Below, in pieces: positions 54,492 through 61,532 of a stretch of 64,000 nucleotides of DNA. Origin of the DNA: an uncultured Muribaculaceae bacterium (GTDB lineage Bacteria; Bacteroidota; Bacteroidia; Bacteroidales; Muribaculaceae); the NCBI GenBank assembly GCA_947628305.1, contig CANQZG010000001.1:186001-250000 (forward strand). The letters are read 5' to 3'. Position numbers and translations under genes: made by a program. Each line of letters starts with the position of its first letter. Position 1 is the stretch's first letter. Under the pieces are notes generated by a model, which was not told where the DNA came from, made no database searches, and saw nothing but the letters and a program-made list of their open reading frames with translations.

Positions 54492-55073
54492 ATGGCTAAC
54501 AAGAAAAGTATCAAAGGAACACAGACCGAGAAAAATCTCGTCATTTCCTATCTGAACGAATCCCAGGCCTACGCACGTTACACCTTCTATGGTGCGCAAG
54601 CCAACAAGGAAAAATATTTCCCCATTGAAAAAGCATTCAACGACACGGCAGCTAACGAACTGCGCCACGCCAAGGTGTTCTTTAAATTCCTTGAGGGTGG
54701 AGTTGTAGAAGCCGACCTCGGTGCTGATGCCGGAGTGATAGGCGACACCGCCACCAACCTTGAGATTTCAATCGGCGAGGAGAAAAAAGAAGGCGTGGAA
54801 GCCTACATCGCGTTCGCAAAGACCGCGAAAGAGGAAGGATTCCCCGAAATCGCCGAGCATTTCACCGCCATCGCCGAAATAGAGCGTCACCACCTGGAGC
54901 GTTTCGAGCGTTACCTCAAACAGGTCAAGGATGGCACTGTATGGAAACGTGACAAGGCCATCAAATGGCAATGTCTTGTGTGCGGATATATCTACGAGGG
55001 GAAAGAGCCACCTGAAGTCTGCCCCGCATGCGACCATCCCCGCGAGCACTATATCGCCCTTGATTTCGATTGA
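54492..55073 (+). CDS. rbr: Rubrerythrin
   Basis: 193 aa. Rubrerythrin reduces hydrogen peroxide in anaerobes. The diiron ferritin-like domain has ESQAYARYTFYGAQA, ANELRHAKVFF and EIERHHLERFERYL with their E-x2-H ligands. The C-terminal rubredoxin domain has CLVCGYIYEG and CPACDHPREHY. The ATG at 54492 (MANKKSIKGTQTEKNL) is the family start; an earlier in-frame ATG six codons upstream is less likely. It is monocistronic, closed by a terminator. Confidence 0.95.
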   Translation: MANKKSIKGTQTEKNLVISYLNESQAYARYTFYGAQANKEKYFPIEKAFNDTAANELRHAKVFFKFLEGGVVEADLGADAGVIGDTATNLEISIGEEKKEGVEAYIAFAKTAKEEGFPEIAEHFTAIAEIERHHLERFERYLKQVKDGTVWKRDKAIKWQCLVCGYIYEGKEPPEVCPACDHPREHYIALDFD

Positions 55074-55094
55074 TACAATACCGGCCGATACCAC

Positions 55095-55146
55095 AGACGC
55101 CATTCCCCCACGACAAGGAGGAATGGCGTCTCCTTTACGCTTTTTT
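55095..55146 (+). terminator. Terminator after rubrerythrin
   Basis: 12-bp perfect arms (55095-55106 and 55120-55131) with a 13-nt loop; CTTTACGCTTTTTT follows. Confidence 0.85.
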
Positions 55147-55159
55147 CAGAAATTTGTGC

Positions 55160-55167
55160 TATCTTTG
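55160..55167 (+). promoter_or_regulatory. -7 box of the kdu operon
   Basis: TATCTTTG, a perfect -7 match, 130 bp before kduD. The nearest -33-like sequence is TTTA (55134-55137, 22 bp away). The long leader contains no other clear signal. Confidence 0.55.
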
Positions 55168-55296
55168 CAATCATCACAGATGTATTTTCATTAACGGATA
55201 AGTAATAATAGCAAGATATTCGTAAACAAATAATAATGTTGCCGTGACAATCGCCTGACATTGATGGGCGGCACGGCATTGAAAAACCCAATCATC

Positions 55297-56100
55297 ATGA
55301 ATGCTTTAGCTAATTTCTCGCTTGAAGGAAAAGTCGCCCTTGTAACAGGAGCGGCATACGGAATCGGACTTGCAATCGCACAGGCTTTTGCCGAGGCCGG
55401 TGCCAAAATAGTTTTCAACTGCTCCCGCCAGGAAACCGTGGACCGCGGTCTCAAGGCCTATAAGGAACTCGGCATAGATGCCAAAGGTTATCTCTGCGAC
55501 GTGACCGATGAGGCCGCTGTCAAGGAAATGGTCGCCGATATCGAGAAAACCGTGGGCACTATAGACATCCTTGTCAACAACGCCGGCATCATCAAGCGCA
55601 TCCCCATGGAGGAAATGGCAGTCGAGGACTTCCGCCGTGTCGTTGACGTAGACCTCATCGCTCCATACATCTGCGCCAAGGCCGTGATTCCCGGCATGAT
55701 TAAGAAAGGCCACGGCAAAATCATAAACATCTGCTCGATGATGAGCGAGCTCGGCCGCGAGACCGTGAGCGCATACGCCGCAGCCAAAGGCGGATTGAAA
55801 ATGCTCACCCGCAACATCTGCTCGGAGTACGGCGAACACAACATCCAGTGTAACGGCATCGGCCCGGGTTACATCGCCACCGAACAGACCGCACCGCTGC
55901 GTGAACGCCAGGCCGACGGCTCGCGCCATCCGTTTGACTCGTTCATCATATCCAAGACGCCGGCGGCTCGTTGGGGCACGCCCGAGGACCTTATGGGACC
56001 GGCCATATTCCTTGCATCCGACGCAAGCAACTTTGTTAACGGACACGTCCTCTATGTGGACGGCGGAATACTCGCCTATATCGGAAAGCAACCCAAATAA
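55297..56100 (+). CDS. kduD: 2-deoxy-D-gluconate 3-dehydrogenase / DKII reductase (SDR)
   Basis: 267 aa short-chain dehydrogenase. In uronate catabolism KduD reduces 3-deoxy-D-glycero-2,5-hexodiulosonate to 2-keto-3-deoxygluconate. The NAD(P) motif is VTGAAYGIGLAIAQAF, the structural NNAG is present, and the catalytic Ser and Tyr-x3-Lys lie in ICSMMSELG and YAAAKGG. The start at 55297 (MNALANFSLEGKVALV) is preferred over an ATG 33 bp upstream. It is the first gene of kduD, DUF4861, EIIC-like, kdgK, eda, kduI. Gluconate 5-dehydrogenases have similar sequence, but the context favours KduD. Confidence 0.88.
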   Translation: MNALANFSLEGKVALVTGAAYGIGLAIAQAFAEAGAKIVFNCSRQETVDRGLKAYKELGIDAKGYLCDVTDEAAVKEMVADIEKTVGTIDILVNNAGIIKRIPMEEMAVEDFRRVVDVDLIAPYICAKAVIPGMIKKGHGKIINICSMMSELGRETVSAYAAAKGGLKMLTRNICSEYGEHNIQCNGIGPGYIATEQTAPLRERQADGSRHPFDSFIISKTPAARWGTPEDLMGPAIFLASDASNFVNGHVLYVDGGILAYIGKQPK

Positions 56101-57257
56101 TGGCGACCTCACGATTCATCATACTATCGATGGCCACCGCCATGACGGTGGCCATGACGGCATGCTCGTCCACGATGAAAATGGTCGTCACCAACGACAT
56201 CGACATCGAACGTGACGGCGAGATGGCCGAAGTTGACGCATCGGTCATCAAATCACGCATAGGTGAACGGTTTGTCATCACCGATGCAACAGGCACTGAA
56301 ATCCCTTACCAGCTGACCCACGACGGACTCGTCATATTCCCGGCAAAAGTGGGGGCTTCGTCATCAGCGACCTACACAATCAAGAAAGGCACACCGGCCC
56401 CCGTTGACACAATCGTCACAGGCCGGTTGTTCCCCGAACGCAAGGACGACATGGCATGGGAAAACGACCGCTCGGCCTACCGCGCCTACGGCCCGGCATT
56501 GCAACGAAGCGGGGAAAGGGCGTTCGGTTATGACATCTGGACAAAGTCAGTGCCTCACCGCATCCTTGAAAAACGATACTATGACGACCGTGTCAACCGC
56601 ATCTCGTTCCACGTGGACCACGGCAACGGCATGGATGTGTACGCGGTAGGTCCGACTCTCGGCGGTGGCACTTCGGCCTTGACCGATGCCAAGGGTAACC
56701 TCGTACTCCCCTATTGTTTCGCCGACTACGAGATTCTCGACCAAGGCCCATTGCGTTTCACCGTGAAACTAACCTACAATCCGCTGAAAGTCAACAGTGA
56801 CGAGAATGTAATCGAGACCCGCGTCATCAGCCTTGACCGTGGCTCGTGGCTCAACAAGACAACCGTGAGATATGACGGCCTCACCACCCCGGCGACATTT
56901 TCGCCGGGCATAGTGGTGCACCGCCAGAACCCGACAGCCTACACCCTTGACAACAAGAGCCGTTTCATGTCCTACGCCGACCTTACCGAGAAAGCCGATA
57001 ACGGCAACGGTACAATATTCGTAGGTGTGGTCGCCCCCGACGCTAACCTGTTCATCTATTCCCCACTTGACCAACCCGCAGGAGACGCCATAGGCCACAT
57101 TCTTGCACAGAAAGGCTATGACAACGCGACCCCGGTCACATACTGGTGGGGTTCAGGGTGGTCCAAAGGTGGTATGCCCGACATGGAGGCATGGAACAGC
57201 ACCCTCCGTGATTATTCGAGGAAAGTTGCCTCGCCTCTGAAAGTAAAAATCAAGTAA
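56100..57257 (+). CDS. DUF4861-family lipoprotein
   Basis: 385 aa with a lipoprotein signal (ATAMTVAMTAC). The body matches DUF4861, a family linked to polysaccharide and uronate loci in Bacteroidota: ERKDDMAWENDRSAYRAYGP, YDIWTKSVPHRILEKRYYDD, FHVDHGNGMDVYAVGPTLGG and TYWWGSGWSKG. The many aromatic and acidic residues and the galactose-mutarotase-like feel suggest a carbohydrate-active or binding role in the periplasm or at the surface; this is inference. The ATG overlaps the kduD stop (TAATG) and the permease gene follows after 13 bp. Confidence 0.8.
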   Translation: MATSRFIILSMATAMTVAMTACSSTMKMVVTNDIDIERDGEMAEVDASVIKSRIGERFVITDATGTEIPYQLTHDGLVIFPAKVGASSSATYTIKKGTPAPVDTIVTGRLFPERKDDMAWENDRSAYRAYGPALQRSGERAFGYDIWTKSVPHRILEKRYYDDRVNRISFHVDHGNGMDVYAVGPTLGGGTSALTDAKGNLVLPYCFADYEILDQGPLRFTVKLTYNPLKVNSDENVIETRVISLDRGSWLNKTTVRYDGLTTPATFSPGIVVHRQNPTAYTLDNKSRFMSYADLTEKADNGNGTIFVGVVAPDANLFIYSPLDQPAGDAIGHILAQKGYDNATPVTYWWGSGWSKGGMPDMEAWNSTLRDYSRKVASPLKVKIK

Positions 57258-57270
57258 CACATCTATTGTA

Positions 57271-58692
57271 ATGGAAGAAGTATTCAAATATATAATCGGT
57301 CTTGGCGCGGCCGTCATGATGCCGGTGATTTTCACCATCCTCGGCCTGTGTATCGGCATAAAGTTCGGGGACGCGCTCAAAGCCGGGCTCAAGGTCGGCG
57401 TCGGTTTCGTAGGACTTTCGATTGTCACCGCCCTGCTGACATCGGCACTCGGCCCCGCACTCGACTCGGTCGTGAAAATATATGACCTGCAACTACATGT
57501 ATTCGACATGGGGTGGCCCGCGGCCGCCGCTGTCGCCTATAACACTGCCGTAGGCGCGTTCATCATCCCGGTGTGCCTCGGCGTGAACCTGCTGATGTTG
57601 CTCACAAAGACGACGCGCACTGTCAACATTGACCTATGGAACTACTGGCATTTCGCATTCATCGGCGCGGTTGTGTACTTTGCATCCGACTCAATCGCCT
57701 GGGGTTTCTTCGCGGCGATAATATGTTACATCGTCACCCTAATCCTGGCCGACATGACAGCCAAGAAATTCCAAGGGTTCTACAAGGACATGGATGGCAT
57801 CTCGATTCCACAGCCGTTCTGCGCCGGATTCGTGCCGTTCGCCTGGGCAATCAACAAGGGACTCGATAAAATACCCGGCATGGAACGCCTTAATATCGAT
57901 GCCGAGGGTATGAAAAAGAAATTCGGTCTCCTCGGCGAACCGCTGTTCCTCGGGGTGATTGTCGGTGTCATCATCGGATGCCTGACATGCCGGACGGGAG
58001 GGGAAATCATCGATAAAATCCCCTACATACTCGGACTCGGCATCAAGATGGGCGCAGTGATGGAATTGATTCCGCGTGTGACCGTCCTGTTCATCGAAGG
58101 ACTCAAACCCATAAGCGACGCGACACGCTCACTCATCGCCCGCAAGTTCAAAGGTGCCGACGGCCTTAATATCGGCATGAGCCCCGCGCTCGTCATAGGC
58201 CACCCGACGACACTTGTCGTCTCCCTGTTGCTGATACCAGTGACCCTCGCCCTCGCTGTCGCGCTACCGGGTAACCAGTTCCTCCCGTTGGCATCATTGG
58301 CCGGGATGTTCTATGTGTTTCCCCTCGTGCTGCCGTTCACCAAGGGTAATGTAGTCAAGACGTTCATTGTCGGACTCGTGGTGATTGTCATCGGCCTGTA
58401 CTTTGTTACAAGCCTTGCCCCGGCGTTCACACTCGCGGCCAAGGATGTATTCGCCAACACAGGCGACAAGGCCGTTGAAATCCCGGCTGGTTTTGCGGGT
58501 GGCAGCCTTGACTTCGCATCGAGTCCGCTTGCATGGGTCATCTATCAGTGCACCGAAAATCTCAAATGGATTGGCTCGGGCATCCTTGTCCTCATCACAT
58601 GCGTGATGATGTGGTGGAACCGTGTGCACATTCTCCGTAACCAGCAAGCCATGGCTGAGGCTAATTCAACCGAAATACAAGTAACTGAATAA
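57271..58692 (+). CDS. EIIC (galactitol-type) permease without PTS partners
   Basis: 473 aa membrane protein with about ten helices matching the EIIC-GAT family of phosphotransferase permeases (FKYIIGLGAAVMMPVIFTIL, DMGWPAAAAVAYNTAVGAFI, GLNIGMSPALVIGHPTTLVV). No EIIA or EIIB domain is fused or encoded nearby, and Bacteroidota generally lack a complete PTS. It probably works as a secondary transporter or facilitator. The operon points to a uronate breakdown product as substrate, most simply DKII made by the exported KduI or an upstream deoxy-keto-uronate. Confidence 0.82.
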   Translation: MEEVFKYIIGLGAAVMMPVIFTILGLCIGIKFGDALKAGLKVGVGFVGLSIVTALLTSALGPALDSVVKIYDLQLHVFDMGWPAAAAVAYNTAVGAFIIPVCLGVNLLMLLTKTTRTVNIDLWNYWHFAFIGAVVYFASDSIAWGFFAAIICYIVTLILADMTAKKFQGFYKDMDGISIPQPFCAGFVPFAWAINKGLDKIPGMERLNIDAEGMKKKFGLLGEPLFLGVIVGVIIGCLTCRTGGEIIDKIPYILGLGIKMGAVMELIPRVTVLFIEGLKPISDATRSLIARKFKGADGLNIGMSPALVIGHPTTLVVSLLLIPVTLALAVALPGNQFLPLASLAGMFYVFPLVLPFTKGNVVKTFIVGLVVIVIGLYFVTSLAPAFTLAAKDVFANTGDKAVEIPAGFAGGSLDFASSPLAWVIYQCTENLKWIGSGILVLITCVMMWWNRVHILRNQQAMAEANSTEIQVTE

Positions 58693-58703
58693 TACCAATT
58701 TAT

Positions 58704-59726
58704 ATGAGCAAAATAGTAACATTAGGTGAAATAATGCTTCGCCTTTCACCCGCAGGGTGTCATCGGTTTGTCCAAGTGGATTCGTTTGACGTGATATGGG
58801 GAGGCGGCGAGGCCAATGTGGCGGTCTCTTGCGCCAACTATGGCCACGATGCCTACTTCGTATCGAAACTACCCGCCCACGAAATCGGACAGTCAGCAGT
58901 CAACGCACTGCGCCGTTACGGCGTAAAAACCGACTATATCGCGCGCGGCGGAGACCGTGTCGGAATCTACTACTGCGAGACAGGCGCGTCGATGCGTCCG
59001 TCCAAGGTCATCTATGACCGCGCCGGTTCGGCAATCGCCGAGGCTGAACCCGCCGATTTTGATTTCGATGCAATCATGAAGGATGCCACATGGTTCCACT
59101 GGAGCGGCATAACCCCCGCAATCAGCGACAAGGCCGCCGAACTGACACGTCTCGCATGCGAGGCCGCCAAACGTCACGGTGTCACGGTGTCGGTTGACCT
59201 TAATTTCCGCAAGAAACTGTGGACAAAGGAGAAAGCACAGTCAATCATGCGTCCGCTGATGAAATATGTCGATGTGTGCATCGGCAACGAGGAGGACGCT
59301 GAACTGTGCCTCGGCTTCAAGCCTGACGCCGATGTAGAGGGTGGAGACACCAACGCCGAAGGTTACAAAGGTATCTTCAAGGCCATGGCCGAGGAATTCG
59401 GGTTCAAGTATGTAATCTCGACCCTCCGCGAGTCATTCTCAGCCACTCACAACGGTTGGAAAGCGATGATATACGATGGTAAAGAATTCTATGAGTCAAA
59501 ACGTTACGACATCAACCCGATTATCGACCGCGTCGGTGGCGGGGATTCATTCTCGGGTGGTATAATCCACGGATTGCTGACAAAGCCGACCCAAGGCGAG
59601 GCATTGGAGTTCGCCGTAGCCGCGTCAGCGTTGAAACAGACAATCCCTGGCGACTTCAACCTTGTTTCAGAAGCGGAGGTAGAGGCTCTCGCCGGAGGAA
59701 GTGCCAATGGCCGTGTTCAACGTTAA
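58704..59726 (+). CDS. kdgK: 2-keto-3-deoxygluconate kinase
   Basis: 340 aa PfkB-family kinase phosphorylating KDG to KDPG. The N-terminal MSKIVTLGEIMLRLSP and GGGEANVAVSCANYGHD segments and the C-terminal catalytic motif DRVGGGDSFSGG with its Asp base are intact. An insertion around residues 210-225 (KPDADVEGGDTNAEG) is common in Bacteroidota KdgK proteins. It lies 11 bp after the permease and 43 bp before eda. Confidence 0.93.
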   Translation: MSKIVTLGEIMLRLSPAGCHRFVQVDSFDVIWGGGEANVAVSCANYGHDAYFVSKLPAHEIGQSAVNALRRYGVKTDYIARGGDRVGIYYCETGASMRPSKVIYDRAGSAIAEAEPADFDFDAIMKDATWFHWSGITPAISDKAAELTRLACEAAKRHGVTVSVDLNFRKKLWTKEKAQSIMRPLMKYVDVCIGNEEDAELCLGFKPDADVEGGDTNAEGYKGIFKAMAEEFGFKYVISTLRESFSATHNGWKAMIYDGKEFYESKRYDINPIIDRVGGGDSFSGGIIHGLLTKPTQGEALEFAVAASALKQTIPGDFNLVSEAEVEALAGGSANGRVQR

Positions 59727-59769
59727 AATTTGCTAAATCATATAATTTAAACACTATTTTTTCCGAAAT

Positions 59770-60435
59770 ATGGCTAAATTTGATAAAATCTCAGTAATGA
59801 ACAAAATCGGCTCGACCCGCATGGTGCCGGTTTTCTATAATAAAGATGTCGAAATCGCATGCAAGGTCGTCAAAGCCTGTTATGACGGCGGGGTCAGGGC
59901 TTTTGAGTTCACCAACCGTGGCGATTTCGCCCATGAAGTGTTTGCAGAGGTGGTTAAGTTCGCTGACAAGGAATGCCCCGAAATGGCCGTGGGTGTCGGC
60001 TCTATAGTCGACCCTGCGACAGCTGCGCTCTATCTACAGCTCGGCGCATGCTTCGTTGTCGGCCCGCTGTTCAATCCCGAAGTGGCCAAGGTCTGCAACC
60101 GTCGTTCAATACCCTATACCCCCGGATGCGGAAGCATCAGCGAGGTCGGTGCCGCACAGGAGACAGGATGCGACCTATGCAAGGTGTTCCCCGGTGACGT
60201 CCTCGGTCCGAAGTTCGTCAAAGGATTGCTTGCTCCGATGCCATGGTCCAAATTGATGGTGACCGGCGGTGTCGAACCTACCGAGGAGAACCTGACAGCG
60301 TGGTTCAAGGCCGGTGTCTACTGTGTCGGCATGGGTTCAAAACTGTTCCCCAAGGACAAAGTGGCGGCCAAGGACTGGCAGTATGTCACCGACAAATGCC
60401 GCGAGGCTCTTGATATAATCAAAAAATGTATTTAA
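59770..60435 (+). CDS. eda: KDPG aldolase
   Basis: 221 aa class I aldolase splitting 2-keto-3-deoxy-6-phosphogluconate to pyruvate and glyceraldehyde 3-phosphate. The Schiff-base Lys lies in [14 protein letters not shown], the acid/base Glu in [10 protein letters not shown], and a phosphate-binding [11 protein letters not shown] follows. The sequence [18 protein letters not shown] forms the C-terminal helix. It directly follows kdgK, completing the pathway. Confidence 0.95.
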   Translation: MAKFDKISVMNKIGSTRMVPVFYNKDVEIACKVVKACYDGGVRAFEFTNRGDFAHEVFAEVVKFADKECPEMAVGVGSIVDPATAALYLQLGACFVVGPLFNPEVAKVCNRRSIPYTPGCGSISEVGAAQETGCDLCKVFPGDVLGPKFVKGLLAPMPWSKLMVTGGVEPTEENLTAWFKAGVYCVGMGSKLFPKDKVAAKDWQYVTDKCREALDIIKKCI

Positions 60436-60469
60436 AGATAAGTTTAAATGACTTCATAATATTATCGCC

Positions 60470-61402
60470 ATGAATAAAATCGTAAAATTAATATCATCGG
60501 TAGCCATGACGACTGTCATCGCCGTATCGGCTAACGCACAGACATCCTATACGATTCTCCGCGCATGTCACCCCGATGATGTGAAGAAATATGACACCGA
60601 GCAACTTCGCTCTCACTTCATGATGCCAAAGGTCATGGAACAGGACAAGGTAAACCTCACCTACTCGATGTATGACCGTCTCATCTATGGCGGGACCGTC
60701 CCCGTGACCAAGACCGTGGAACTTGAGACAATCGACCCGCTCAAGGCCGAGTATTTCCTTGAACGCCGCGAGCTTGGAGTAATCAATATCGGTGGCGACG
60801 GCATTGTAAATGTTGACGGCAAAGATTACGAACTGCATTTCAAAGATGCGCTCTATGTAGGTCGTGGCAACAAGAAAGTGACTTTCCGCAGCAAGGACGC
60901 ATCAAACCCTGCCAAGTTCTACCTCAATTCCACACCCGCCCACAAGGCCTATAAGACCCAGCTCGTCACAATCGACGGACGCAAGGGTTCAATCAAGGCC
61001 AACAGCTTCAAGGCAGGCTCCATGGAGGAAAGCAACGACCGCGTAATCAACCAGCTGATTGTCGCCAATGTGCTTCAAGAAGGCCCCTGCCAGTTACAGA
61101 TGGGGTTGACCGAACTTAAACCTGGCAGCGTGTGGAACACCATGCCGGCCCATACCCATGACCGTCGTGTCGAGGCATACTTCTATTTCAACGTTCCCGA
61201 AGGGAACGCAATATGCCACCTTATGGGTGCTCCCCAGGAGAACCGCCTTATATGGCTGCATAATGAACAGGCCGTGATGTCTCCCGAATGGTCAATCCAC
61301 GCAGCCGCAGGCACAAGCAACTATATGTTCATCTGGGGCATGGGTGGCGAGAATCTCGACTACGGCGACATGGACAAGGTGACATACCTCGAGATGCGCT
61401 AA
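60470..61402 (+). CDS. kduI: 5-keto-4-deoxyuronate isomerase with signal peptide
   Basis: 310 aa; E. coli KduI has 278. KduI converts 4-deoxy-L-threo-5-hexosulose uronate to 3-deoxy-D-glycero-2,5-hexodiulosonate. Residues 24-310 align with the whole KduI family: [29 protein letters not shown], zinc ligands in [18 protein letters not shown], and [18 protein letters not shown] near the end. The extra N-terminus ([18 protein letters not shown], then Gln) is a classical Sec signal peptide, and no Met after it could start a cytoplasmic form. The enzyme is therefore predicted to be periplasmic, which is unusual. It is the last operon gene. Confidence 0.9.
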   Translation: MNKIVKLISSVAMTTVIAVSANAQTSYTILRACHPDDVKKYDTEQLRSHFMMPKVMEQDKVNLTYSMYDRLIYGGTVPVTKTVELETIDPLKAEYFLERRELGVINIGGDGIVNVDGKDYELHFKDALYVGRGNKKVTFRSKDASNPAKFYLNSTPAHKAYKTQLVTIDGRKGSIKANSFKAGSMEESNDRVINQLIVANVLQEGPCQLQMGLTELKPGSVWNTMPAHTHDRRVEAYFYFNVPEGNAICHLMGAPQENRLIWLHNEQAVMSPEWSIHAAAGTSNYMFIWGMGGENLDYGDMDKVTYLEMR

Positions 61403-61410
61403 TCATTTAA

Positions 61411-61437
61411 GAGTGAAGTCATCTTGACTTCATACTC
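61411..61437. repeat. 27-bp TAA-flanked hairpin mini-element
   Basis: GAGTGAAGTCATCTTGACTTCATACTC is an imperfect palindrome with TAA on both sides (61408-61410 and 61438-61440). Its middle (TGAAGTCATCTTGAC) equals the left end of MITE-like element C. It may also act as a weak terminator of the kdu operon, though no T run follows. Confidence 0.5.
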
Positions 61438-61482
61438 TAAACAATATCTCATTCCCCTCTCTCCTTTCTTTTCCACCCCCAC

Positions 61483-61521
61483 TTAAACTCTAAACCTAAA
61501 CTTTAAACTTTAAACTTTAAA
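61483..61521 (+). repeat. AAACTTT tandem repeat before the sensor gene
   Basis: About five degenerate 7-bp units (AAACTCT, AAACCTA, AAACTTT three times) end 12 bp before the TTG start at 61533. Confidence 0.7.
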
Positions 61522-61532
61522 TCCAAAACCAA

